This document shows, piece after piece, positions 1 to 6,266 of a stretch of DNA of 14,949 nucleotides. Source of the stretch: W1P20-047 sp051878795 (GTDB lineage: Bacteria > Actinomycetota > Coriobacteriia > Coriobacteriales > Eggerthellaceae); NCBI GenBank assembly GCA_051878795.1, contig JBJEKU010000049.1:1-14949 (forward strand), read 5' to 3'. A program made the position numbers and the translations under genes. The notes below the pieces were generated by a model. The model made no database searches. It was given only the letters and a program-made list of their open reading frames with translations, and had not been told where the DNA came from. Each line of letters starts with the position of its first letter. Within the stretch, counting starts at the first letter, position 1.

Positions 1-431
1 GATACGGTATCGTCGAGCGATGCGCATATCCTGGAGACCTGGGATGCGCTCATCTGCGGGATCCCCATCCGGGAGGCGATGCGCTCCACCTTGCGCGTGG
101 AGACGCCCTTGGCGACCATCTCGGACACGGCTCCTATCACGGCACGGTCGGTGCGGCTGTAACGCTCGATCAGGCCGTCGGGGAAATAGCTCCCCATCCT
201 GACCTTGGGGATCCTCATGCTGATGGGGCCGACGCTGGTTATGAGCGTGCGTTCCCTGTAGCCGTTGCGGGCGTTCCCCTGCTCCTCGCACATGATGTCG
301 GCCTGGGCGCTCATGATCTCGTTGACGAGCGATTCGGCCATGGTCCTTATGAGCTCCCTCATATCGACCATCCCGTCGTCGAATCTGGGCATCTCGGGCA
401 GGGCGAGGGAGATTTCGGTTAAAGTGTTCAT
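1..431 (-). CDS. IS256-family (mutator-type) transposase, N-terminal part, runs off left edge
   Basis: The reverse strand reads an uninterrupted protein from ATG at 431 (MNTLTEISLALPEMPRF...) to the window edge, about 143 residues, so the C-terminal part is missing. It shows the conserved N-terminal signature of IS256/Transposase_mut proteins: RNGYRERTL near residue 56, then GPISMRIPKVRMGSYFP, a segment with RYSRTDRAV, and EMVAKGVSTRKVERI. In the family this protein carries out cut-and-paste or copy-out transposition through a DDE site in the C-terminal two thirds, which lies outside the window, so intactness cannot be judged. AAGGCGG about eight bases upstream is a usable ribosome site. The element's end must lie between this start and the peptidase stop at 534, or slightly inside the peptidase. 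Family call is confident; the exact IS name is not known. Confidence 0.9.
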   Translation of the reverse strand, partial: MNTLTEISLALPEMPRFDDGMVDMRELIRTMAESLVNEIMSAQADIMCEEQGNARNGYRERTLITSVGPISMRIPKVRMGSYFPDGLIERYSRTDRAVIGAVSEMVAKGVSTRKVERIASRMGIPQMSASQVSRICASLDDTV

Positions 432-510
432 TGCGGTTGCCGCCTTACTCTAGAAGCTTATTTTGGTCGATAACGATTCTAAGGGCGGCAGCCGTTTCCC
501 TTTGCCCTGT

Positions 511-528
511 GTCGCCCAGCGGGCGGAC
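511..528. mobile_element. Terminal region of the IS256-type element, with a GC hairpin
   Basis: Between the transposase start (431) and the peptidase stop (534) lies about 100 bases that should hold the insertion-sequence end. The sequence GTCGCCC-agc-GGGCGGAC at 511-528 folds into a nearly perfect GC hairpin (one bulge). Read inward on minus, GGGCGACACAGGGCAAAGGG follows and is a plausible terminal inverted repeat. Only one end is in the window, so the inverted repeat and the target duplication cannot be confirmed, and the precise junction is unknown. Confidence 0.35.
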
Positions 529-533
529 TGGGG

Positions 534-965
534 CTAGCTTCTACACCAACAATCGGCACATGATCCGAGAACCTGCTGATGGGGGATATATTCGCAGTTG
601 ATACAATTGTCCCCACGCATGACATAACCGCCGTCGTAGAAACCCACTACGCGATGAAGGATATGTTTTTCTCCTATTCGGAAGAGGGCGATATCGTTTT
701 TCTTCAATGGTTCCGTAAGAGGTACGACAAGGAACTGATCTTTCTGGTGGCGCAAGAGCGGCCACATGGAATTGCCGTTCGGTAGTCCAAGATAGTAGCC
801 TTCTGTGCTTAGGACTTCTTCGATGGTTTTTGATGTACTAGCAAATGGAGTGTAGAAATCATCCGGGCTTTGGGCATTGCTATGAAAGGGTTTGGTCGTT
901 GTATCGGATATGACCATGCGAGCGTCTGATTGCGTGATGAAGATCTGATTGGGTTGCTTCGCCAT
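534..965 (-). CDS. S24/S26-like (SipW/Sec11-type) signal-peptidase-fold protein, possibly 3'-truncated
   Basis: A 143-residue protein starting at ATG 965, four bases after the stop of the HPr-kinase-like gene, so the pair is very likely co-transcribed and translationally coupled (GAGGCGA lies upstream). The catalytic core is readable. NGNSMWPLL contains the Ser nucleophile (Ser66), ILHRVVGFYDGGYVMRGDN contains His104 and Asp119, and the spacing is that of the Ser/His signal-peptidase type rather than the Ser/Lys type. There is no N-terminal membrane segment, so it is probably cytoplasmic and acts on a peptide partner rather than as a general signal peptidase. Related proteins as I recall them continue for 15-30 residues after the GDN motif. 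Here the protein ends in an odd Cys-rich tail (ADCWCRS) just before an IS256-type end, so truncation by the insertion is suspected but not proven. Confidence 0.7.
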   Translation of the reverse strand: MAKQPNQIFITQSDARMVISDTTTKPFHSNAQSPDDFYTPFASTSKTIEEVLSTEGYYLGLPNGNSMWPLLRHQKDQFLVVPLTEPLKKNDIALFRIGEKHILHRVVGFYDGGYVMRGDNCINCEYIPHQQVLGSCADCWCRS

Positions 966-969
966 GGTG

Positions 970-1716
970 CTATCGCCTCGTCATTTTGAAAGCTTCGAAA
1001 AATGCCGATGGTTTTGGCGTGCAGCGGAGCAGGAAAAACTGGGTTGTGTCGAGGAGACGGTCGAGAAGATTGAGTTGCATCATGGCACTTTCAGGCTTGC
1101 GTGCCACTATCAGCTGGTTTCCCAGGCGCCCAAGGATCTCTGTTTCGTCGTTTAGTGGTTCCAATTTGTCTTTAGGTGCCCGATAGATGAAGCAGATGGC
1201 TTCGAGCGGGGCCGAGATATTCTGCCCCCATCCCTCCGTGCCTTTCATGGGGGAACCGTACACCGTGAAGCCGCCGTTTTCATAGCGAAGCAGCGGCTTG
1301 TCCCCATTAATCACTCGAACCTTCGAACGCAGCTGGTCGCACCAAAGCCTCACGTGAGTCAACTTGCCGGTTCCGCTTGGGGCGCAGAAGGCGTAGGCAC
1401 GTCCTTCGTATTCTATTGCTGCGGCATGCAAGAAAAGGATGTTATACGCCAGCAGCTGTTCGCAGATCTTGGTGTGCAAGGCTATCGCTTCCGAATATCC
1501 AGGTGTAAGGGTTTGGGTTATCGGGCGGTTTTCGTCTTGGGCTTCGGCTTGGACGATTTCTTCGACGATTGCCTGCACTTCTTCTACGCTTGCGCTGACG
1601 TGGAAGGCGCACTCGTTTGTTGGGATATCTGTCAAGAAGTCCGCACAGAGCTGTTTCATGCAAGTATGACGGGCATTCACTGCAATAGGGACTCCTGCGA
1701 GCGTTATCGAGAACAA
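970..1716 (-). CDS. HPr kinase/phosphorylase-like (HprK-like) protein with mutated P-loop
   Basis: I place the start at TTG 1716 because AGGAG lies five bases upstream (1722-1726) and the family usually begins with an FSITLAGV-like strand. An ATG-led reading from 1848 would add about 44 residues of unlikely sequence. The resulting 248-residue protein has HAAAI (97-101), a P-loop APSGTGKLTH (112-121), NGDKP (137-141) with the catalytic-type Asp139, and GTEGWGQN. Relatives of this family phosphorylate serine on proteins or peptides; in lasso clusters such as paeninodin they phosphorylate the precursor's C-terminal Ser. The residue after the P-loop Lys118 is normally Ser/Thr (GKST), and here it is Leu (codon ttg, one base from tcg). 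That removes the Mg-binding hydroxyl, so kinase activity is doubtful. Operon partner is the S24/S26 gene, and the pair diverges from the PqqD and nucleotidyltransferase genes. Confidence 0.8.
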   Translation of the reverse strand: MFSITLAGVPIAVNARHTCMKQLCADFLTDIPTNECAFHVSASVEEVQAIVEEIVQAEAQDENRPITQTLTPGYSEAIALHTKICEQLLAYNILFLHAAAIEYEGRAYAFCAPSGTGKLTHVRLWCDQLRSKVRVINGDKPLLRYENGGFTVYGSPMKGTEGWGQNISAPLEAICFIYRAPKDKLEPLNDETEILGRLGNQLIVARKPESAMMQLNLLDRLLDTTQFFLLRCTPKPSAFFEAFKMTRR

Positions 1717-1721
1717 AGAGG

Positions 1722-1726
1722 CTCCT
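1722..1726 (-). promoter_or_regulatory. Ribosome binding site fixing a TTG start for the HprK-like gene
   Basis: AGGAG on the reverse strand, five bases before TTG 1716. No ATG in frame nearby has a comparable site, which is why the TTG was chosen. Confidence 0.6.
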
Positions 1727-1794
1727 TTTCTGCGCTTAAACCGAAGGTGATTGGTGGTTTTGCGGTTAGTAGTTCTGGGTTTCTGCTGCAGCCG

Positions 1795-1824
1795 CATGCC
1801 CCTTACGATTTGGTAAGGGGCATG
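1795..1824. repeat. Perfect inverted repeat in the divergent intergenic region
   Basis: CATGCCCCTTAC (1795-1806) and GTAAGGGGCATG (1813-1824) are exact reverse complements with a six-base spacer. It lies between the divergent HprK-like and PqqD-like genes and directly upstream of a TATGAT hexamer at 1828-1833 that could be the -10 box of the plus-strand genes. There is no U-run on either side, so a terminator is unlikely. An operator for a dimeric repressor controlling one or both directions is the better guess. Confidence 0.6.
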
Positions 1825-1911
1825 GGCTATGATACGTTGAGGAAACAACGGTGGGTAGATTGTACGTCTGCTTGCCGAATAATGCGAACAAGTAAGCGAA
1901 GGGGCTTTCCA

Positions 1912-2175
1912 ATGAAGATAAAACCGGATTTTGTGATGAGGCGCGTGGGGAATTCGTATGTCGCAGTTGCAACGGGAGCGGCGGCGAAGTCGTTTAACGG
2001 GATGCTGAAGCTGAACGAGAGCGCGGCGTTCTTGTGGGAGAGTTTGCGGAAGGGCGCCACCGAAGAGGAGCTTGCTGCGCGTTTGACCAGCGAATACGAG
2101 GTGAGCTCCGAGAAGGCGCTGTGTGACGTAAGGAGGGTTTGCGAGCAGCTTCTGAAGGCGGGCATCGCCGAATAG
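1912..2175 (+). CDS. PqqD-family peptide-binding protein
   Basis: Eighty-seven residues from ATG 1912 (AAGGGG upstream at about 1900), beginning MKIKPDFVMRRVGNSYVAV. The pattern is typical of PqqD and RRE-like domains: an N-terminal beta hairpin with Phe/Val-rich strands, then LNESAAFLWESL, a helix ATEEELAARL, and a C-terminal helical pair ending VRRVCEQLLKAGI. PqqD-like domains bind leader peptides and deliver them to modifying enzymes in RiPP pathways; free-standing copies also occur beside nucleotidyltransferases. The stop (2173-2175) abuts the first ATG of the next frame, so the two genes form an operon. The larger open frame running upstream from 1354 is a shadow of the HprK-like gene. 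Confidence 0.85.
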   Translation: MKIKPDFVMRRVGNSYVAVATGAAAKSFNGMLKLNESAAFLWESLRKGATEEELAARLTSEYEVSSEKALCDVRRVCEQLLKAGIAE

Positions 2176-2244
2176 ATGCTTTGGGAGAGCGTAGACGGCA
2201 TAGTGGACCTTAGGACCGGGGTCCTGGATTCTCTGGAGGTGACG

Positions 2245-3441
2245 ATGAGCCTTTCTGATGCGGAACGATATGCGGTTGAAGCAATAGCTGCGTGGAACAA
2301 GGGCACAGCATTGCCTGCTTTGTCTTCGGAGCTTGCTCCTGCCGTCTTGGATGAGTTATCGAGCCAGACCGTCCTTGCCTCGATTGTTGATTCACTGCTG
2401 GAAGCAGGCTTACCAGATCGAGATGCGGAAGAGTGCCTGAAAGAAGTGGGTGCGGTGCTGAATACCTGGTTCCGGGTGATGATGTGCCAGGACGAGGTGC
2501 TGGGGCTATTGAGGGAAAGCGGTGTTGCGGTTGCCGTTCTGAAGGGTGCGGCTGCTGCGATGTACTATCCCGAGCCCGAACGTCGCTACTTGGGTGATAT
2601 CGACCTGATTGTGCGACCCGAAGAATTTGCTTCTGCGGTGCAGACGATCCTGGAGAATGGCTGGAGCGAATTGCCGCCTTGTGAGAAGGATCCCAGGCAT
2701 GTTTGCTTCACGAAGGAAGGATGTCCCGAGGTAGAACTCCATCATAGGTTCAGCACCGGACAGTATGGAGTGCAGGATGAATACCTGGACAAAGTAATTT
2801 TCGAGGCATTGGAACATGTGCAGGTGGTTGAAGTTGGCGGTTTCGAGGTGCCCATGCTTCCCGTGCTTGAAAACGGCTTAGTATTGCTTGCGCATGTACG
2901 ACAGCACCTGAGTGTGGGTATCGGGTTGCGCCAGGTTCTTGATTGGATGTTCTATGTTGAGAACGAGCTAGATGAAGTTCTTTGGGAGGAAGGATTCGAG
3001 CAGCTTGCGGAATCAACAGGAATGAAACCCCTGGCGATGGCATTGACTCTCATGTGCAAGAGGAATCTTGGCCTGAAGCGGGATGTTCCTTGGTGTGGGG
3101 CGTTTGACGCTTCTTTGACCGATGTGCTTTTGGGTTATGTGATGTCCAAAGGCAATATGGGTCATAAAGTGAGCGATGAAAAGCGTGCAAGTTTGAAGAT
3201 CATCCACGGGCTTAGCCATCCTGTCCGTGTTGTGAAGATGCTCCATTCTTGCGGTTGCGCACGGATTAACCCAACTCAGAATCAGCGGGTTCCGGCGATT
3301 TCTGCTGTGTTAAATGGAGCAGCGTTCTATCTTCAGAAAAGCCTGAGCCATGGTGTGAGCCTGAAAAGCCTGAGAGAGGAATCAGATGCTGGCTCGAAGG
3401 AAATGCAGCTGTTCGAGCGATTGGGTGTGACCCGGTTGTAG
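2245..3441 (+). CDS. Nucleotidyltransferase-family protein (NTP_transf_5-like)
   Basis: The frame is open from ATG 2176, immediately after the PqqD stop. The ATG at 2245 (MSLSDAERYAVEAI...) has GGAGG five bases upstream and looks like the usual start, giving 398 residues. The nucleotidyltransferase core is VLKGAAAAMYYPEPERRYLGDI followed by DLIV: KG at about 100-101, the metal-binding DxD at 118-120, and a third acidic/His strand VELHHRF near 163-169. The rest is alpha-helical with several His/Cys residues and no membrane segment. Family members (PF14907-type) are found in lasso and other peptide clusters and in sugar contexts, and the substrate is generally unknown. Its partner here is PqqD, and it is divergent from HprK-like and S24 genes, which argues for a peptide-tailoring role (inference). 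No disruption is seen. Confidence 0.85.
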   Translation: MSLSDAERYAVEAIAAWNKGTALPALSSELAPAVLDELSSQTVLASIVDSLLEAGLPDRDAEECLKEVGAVLNTWFRVMMCQDEVLGLLRESGVAVAVLKGAAAAMYYPEPERRYLGDIDLIVRPEEFASAVQTILENGWSELPPCEKDPRHVCFTKEGCPEVELHHRFSTGQYGVQDEYLDKVIFEALEHVQVVEVGGFEVPMLPVLENGLVLLAHVRQHLSVGIGLRQVLDWMFYVENELDEVLWEEGFEQLAESTGMKPLAMALTLMCKRNLGLKRDVPWCGAFDASLTDVLLGYVMSKGNMGHKVSDEKRASLKIIHGLSHPVRVVKMLHSCGCARINPTQNQRVPAISAVLNGAAFYLQKSLSHGVSLKSLREESDAGSKEMQLFERLGVTRL

Positions 3442-3462
3442 GCTTTTGGAGCTTGGAAAGAG

Positions 3463-3500
3463 CGGCGGGGATTGGAGGCTGTCTTCGAACTCCGCCGTTT
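3463..3500 (+). terminator. Weak possible terminator after the nucleotidyltransferase gene
   Basis: CGGCGG (3463-3468) and CCGCCG (3492-3497) can pair across a 23-base loop and are followed by TTT. The stem is short and the loop long, so this is only a candidate. The remaining sequence to 3688 holds no gene I can support. Confidence 0.3.
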
Positions 3501-3688
3501 ATGTATGCATAGGTCCTGCTGAAGGATGGTCCGGGCGGGAGCTTGGCTATCGCGATAGATTCTTCGTGTGCTGGCTTTTCGATGTTGGCTTATCTGCCGC
3601 GATGGGGGAAATAGAATGCGTTTAAGTATCAGGTCCCCATGCCTCCGCACTGTCCCTAATGGGTCTGTTTCATGCTTCGATCAACCCT

Positions 3689-4120
3689 TTATTCTGCTTC
3701 CAGCATTTCCAAGGCTTGGGCGTATTTCTGCAGGCGCATCGTGTCTTTGTGAGTGGGGTTGGGGATGCGCGATAAGTCGGAGTTGTGACGCAGGTCGGCA
3801 ATCTTCACGGCGGTTGCCAGCGGATCCTGCCTGATAGAGCGGATGTATTCGAAATAGGTGACGCCAGGGTCATGGGTGAGAGCTGCGACGGCTTCAACCT
3901 GCTCGCCGGTGAAGCCTTCTTTTGCTAGGTCGTCGAGCGTCCAGTTGGAATCTTCCACTACATCGTGGAGCAGGGCGACGACGGTTTGATCTTCGGTTTC
4001 CATCTGCTCGGCTAGGTGGACGGGATGACCGATGTAGGGCTGGCCGGCCTTGTCTGTTTGCCCGGTATGGGCTTGGGTTGCGATTTCCAGTGCACGCAGG
4101 GTCAGTTCGGTTTCCAGCAT
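3689..4120 (-). CDS. Small HD-domain phosphohydrolase (SpoT/MESH1-like)
   Basis: Start chosen at ATG 4120 (MLETELTLRALEIATQAHTG), with AGAAGG upstream; the longer frame from 4252 has no ribosome site and no family resemblance. The 143-residue protein carries the HD metal-site pattern of the RelA/SpoT hydrolase group: His32 in YIGHPVHLAEQM, His52-Asp53 in LLHDVVED, and Asp109 in KIADLRHN. The EDxxx motif after the HD (Glu56-Asp57) is the manganese-type hydrolase signature. There is no synthetase, TGS or ACT domain, so it resembles stand-alone MESH1/small alarmone hydrolases, which remove pyrophosphate from (p)ppGpp. Substrate is inferred by family only. It is monocistronic and divergent from the Nudix gene. 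Confidence 0.82.
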   Translation of the reverse strand: MLETELTLRALEIATQAHTGQTDKAGQPYIGHPVHLAEQMETEDQTVVALLHDVVEDSNWTLDDLAKEGFTGEQVEAVAALTHDPGVTYFEYIRSIRQDPLATAVKIADLRHNSDLSRIPNPTHKDTMRLQKYAQALEMLEAE

Positions 4121-4361
4121 GATAGTCCTTCTGTTTGAGAACGATGTGCTCGTATCGTTGTGCTGTGATTGGTATACCAGATTAGTGACATTTCTCGCGC
4201 GGAATCTTGATTCGATTTGTGATTGGATGTGGTTTAGCTCCATCGCGGGCACGTCTCTTTGTTGGAGATCTATCCGCAGGTGCCAGCTGGGGGATAAGAT
4301 GGGACGGGGAATTAATCGGGCTCATGGGTGCTTGTAGCGTTCTTAGGGAGTGGAAGTGGTT

Positions 4362-4757
4362 ATGAAGACTATCGAGGTAGTAGCGGCGGTTATCAAGCAG
4401 GGAGACGCCATCCTGGCAACTCAGCGCGGGTATGGCGACTTCGCCGGCGGATGGGAATTCCCTGGCGGCAAGATGGAGCCGGGTGAAACGCCCGAGCAGG
4501 CGCTGGTCCGCGAAATCCACGAGGAGCTGGAAGCCACCGTGGCTGTGGATGACTTCTTGATCACCGTGGAATACGACTATCCGAAGTTCCACCTGATCAT
4601 GCATTGCTTCGCCTGCCATGTTGAGGAAGGCAATCTGAAGCTGCTCGAGCATAGTGCCGCTAAATGGCTGACGGTGGAAACCCTGGATTCGGTCGATTGG
4701 CTGCCCGCCGATGCTCCTGTGATCGAAGTGATCCGCGAAAAGGTGCTGGTCGGATAG
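4362..4757 (+). CDS. Nudix hydrolase, MutT/NudG-like (8-oxo-dGTP or CTP pyrophosphatase type)
   Basis: The start at ATG 4362 (MKTIEVVAAVI, 131 residues) is preferred over GTG 4350 because GGAAG lies upstream and MutT-type proteins begin this way. The Nudix box fits the GX5EX7REUXEEXGU pattern at residues 36-58: Gly36, Glu42, Arg50-Glu51, Glu54-Glu55. The usual Gly57 is Glu. The early strand LATQRGYGDFAGGWEFPGGKMEPGE is characteristic of MutT/NudG, which cleave oxidised or pyrimidine nucleoside triphosphates for housecleaning. The end WLPADAPVIEVI is also typical. The gene stands alone, divergent from the HD gene with about 240 bases between, in which I could not identify a convincing promoter. 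Confidence 0.85.
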   Translation: MKTIEVVAAVIKQGDAILATQRGYGDFAGGWEFPGGKMEPGETPEQALVREIHEELEATVAVDDFLITVEYDYPKFHLIMHCFACHVEEGNLKLLEHSAAKWLTVETLDSVDWLPADAPVIEVIREKVLVG

Positions 4758-4860
4758 TGTAATAGCGCTCTACCATGCGTAGGTTGTTCTGTGCGGGGTG
4801 CGCCTGCACAATGGACCCATGGATATCCTGACTTGTGGAACGACGTTAAAAGGAGCAATC

Positions 4861-5484
4861 ATGGGCGAATACATCTGCGGCGAATCCATCCGCCGCTTGC
4901 GCGAAATGGCGCAGCTGACCCAGAAGGACCTGGCGCAGGCAATCGGGGTGACCGACAAGGCCGTATCGAAGTGGGAAACTGGGCGCGGGCTGCCGGATAT
5001 CACCTTGCTGGACCCTTTGGCGAGGGCGCTGGGGGTTTCGCTTGCAGAGCTTCTGGCGGGCGACCGTGTGGTGAACGCCAACAAGGCCGCCAACATGGCG
5101 CGCAGCTGCTTTTACGTGTGTCCTATCTGCGGGAATGTGCTGTTCGCCAGCGGTAATGCGTCTATCAGCTGCTGCGGAGTAAGCTTACCGGCGTTGGAGG
5201 CGGAAGAAGCTGCGGACTCGCACGCGATGTCGTGCGAGGTGGCTGATGGGGAAGTGTACGTGACGGTGGACCACCCCATGAGCAAGGACCACTTCATCAG
5301 CTTCATCGCGTACGTGACCAGCGACCGCGTGCAGCTGAAGAAGCTCTATCCCGAACAGCTGGCGGAAGCGCGCTTTACCCTGCGGGGGTCGGGCAGCGTG
5401 TACTGCTTCTGCAACTGGCACGAGCTTTTCAGCCAGCGCTTGCACCCTCCAAAGCGTACCGCACCTATCAACAGGTTGGTATAG
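4861..5484 (+). CDS. XRE-family regulator fused to a desulfoferrodoxin/superoxide-reductase-like domain
   Basis: The start at ATG 4861 follows AAAAGGAG, giving 207 residues. Residues 6-66 are a Cro/C1-type helix-turn-helix (LTQKDLAQAIGVTDKAVSKWETG, then LPDITLLDPLARALGVSLAELL). Residues 83-110 contain CPICGN...CCG (Cys87, 90, 104, 105), the four-Cys rubredoxin-like site of desulforedoxin. Residues 121-190 contain His121, His138 and His144 in HPMSKDH, then Cys184 and His187 in CNWHELF. This is the His4-Cys ligand set of superoxide reductase, with the HPMxxxH and CNxH spacings intact. The catalytic-region Glu-Lys before the first His is Asp-Ser here, so electron-transfer or catalytic function may be lost and a sensing role is more likely. 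The role as an iron-based oxidative-stress sensor is inferred. A strong terminator follows. Confidence 0.8.
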   Translation: MGEYICGESIRRLREMAQLTQKDLAQAIGVTDKAVSKWETGRGLPDITLLDPLARALGVSLAELLAGDRVVNANKAANMARSCFYVCPICGNVLFASGNASISCCGVSLPALEAEEAADSHAMSCEVADGEVYVTVDHPMSKDHFISFIAYVTSDRVQLKKLYPEQLAEARFTLRGSGSVYCFCNWHELFSQRLHPPKRTAPINRLV

Positions 5485-5514
5485 GGGGCTTGTGCAGGTT
5501 GGCCGGAATAAGCG

Positions 5515-5551
5515 AGGCCTCTCATTTCCGAGTAGGAGATGAGAGGCCTTT
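5515..5551 (+). terminator. Rho-independent terminator of the XRE/desulfoferrodoxin gene
   Basis: AGGCCTCTCAT (5515-5525) and ATGAGAGGCCT (5539-5549) are exact inverted repeats forming an 11-base-pair stem with a 13-base loop, followed by TTT. It is about 30 bases after the stop at 5484, which places it as the terminator of the plus-strand gene. Confidence 0.8.
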
Positions 5552-5573
5552 CGTTGCGTGCTGTCGTTATAAA

Positions 5574-5621
5574 CTTTTAGAAACTTTCTAAACTTTTAGA
5601 AAGTTCAGATTCTTTTAGAAA
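5574..5621. repeat. Three CTTTTAGAAA repeats at exact 19-base spacing, including a 24-base palindrome
   Basis: CTTTTAGAAA starts at 5574, 5593 and 5612, so the spacing is exactly 19 bases twice. An inverted copy (TTTCTAAA) sits at 5585-5592, and AACTTTCTAAA / TTTAGAAAGTT (5582-5605) forms a near-perfect palindrome with a two-base centre. Such ordered, palindromic short repeats are the signature of an operator array for a helix-turn-helix protein. It lies after the terminator of the XRE fusion gene and about 250 bases upstream of the rhodanese start. The region to 5869 holds no other supported gene. Confidence 0.6.
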
Positions 5622-5869
5622 AGCAGGCAAGCGGGGACTTTCCTTGTTGATGAGACATGGATTGCGCCCCTTCGCTATGGGGAACAGTCCGAGGCTTTAG
5701 TTCAGGAGCGCGATGAAAGGTGGAATGGACTTTTGGAAAGCGGGTTTGGGTTGTGGGCTGACTTGATATGGTAACTGTTTATCAGCAATCAACCTGTTGG
5801 ATACGGATAAATGGTTGTGTTGGGCTAACATATCGACTACGAGGGAAAACGACCTGATAGGAGAAGACT

Positions 5870-6190
5870 ATGGCTTTGATCAATATGTCAGGAAGCGCCG
5901 ATATCAATGCCGGCGTGAAGGAATTCGAAAGCACCGAAGGCGCGGTGCTGCTGGATGTGCGTACCGCAGAAGAATATGCTGACGGACATATTCCCGGCAG
6001 TATGAATATCCCACTCAACACCGTTCCTGTTGTTCTGGAACGCATCCCCGACAAGAATACGCCCTTGTTCGTGCATTGCCTAAGCGGTGCGCGCAGCGGC
6101 AAGGCAGTGGCCTTCCTGAAGAAGCAGGGCTACACACAGGTGAAGAATATCGGCGGATTCAACCTGTATACGGGACCCATTGAGAAGTAG
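5870..6190 (+). CDS. Rhodanese-domain sulfurtransferase
   Basis: A 106-residue single-domain protein whose start follows GGAGAAGACT. It has the rhodanese fold markers LLDVRTAEEYADGHIPGSMNIP (residues 27-48) and the active-site loop CLSGARS beginning at Cys70, where a persulfide would form. The length is that of single-domain PspE/GlpE-type proteins. Family role: transfer of sulfane sulfur to cyanide, thiols or protein acceptors, in the cytoplasm since no signal peptide is present. It is followed by a hairpin terminator and preceded by the CTTTTAGAAA array, which may regulate it. Whether it works in sulfur or redox homeostasis with the upstream iron-site regulator is inference. Confidence 0.88.
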   Translation: MALINMSGSADINAGVKEFESTEGAVLLDVRTAEEYADGHIPGSMNIPLNTVPVVLERIPDKNTPLFVHCLSGARSGKAVAFLKKQGYTQVKNIGGFNLYTGPIEK

Positions 6191-6208
6191 TTAGCAACCG
6201 CAACAAGA

Positions 6209-6245
6209 ACCGGCCAGTTGGCAATGAGCCAGCCGGCCGGTTTGC
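6209..6245 (+). terminator. Hairpin terminator/repeat copy 1 after the rhodanese gene
   Basis: AACCGGCC pairs with GGCCGGTT across the AGTTGGCAATGAGCCAG loop, with an extra internal GGC/GCC pairing, and is followed by TTTG. It lies 20 bases after the rhodanese stop, so it is a good terminator. A second copy (35 of 37 bases identical) is at 6922-6958. Confidence 0.7.
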
Positions 6246-6266
6246 GCGTTTGGGAAGAATATCATG

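Noticed and set aside
1354..1911. Long plus-strand extension of the PqqD frame
   Set aside because: It overlaps the HprK-like gene on the opposite strand, and the PqqD domain begins at ATG 1912 with its own ribosome site.
3610..3688. Sequence resembling dispersed GGGACAGT-type repeats after the HD gene
   Set aside because: The resemblance is loose, and no second copy in the window could be matched.
4784..4814. Short inverted repeat TGTGC/GCACA upstream of the XRE fusion gene
   Set aside because: Five-base arms with an 11-base spacer are within chance; it was not listed as an operator.
5713..5766. Seventeen-codon frame with AGGAG (MKGGMDFWKAGLGCGLT)
   Set aside because: It has a good ribosome site but is too short to assign and no homology is known to me; it is kept out of the feature list.
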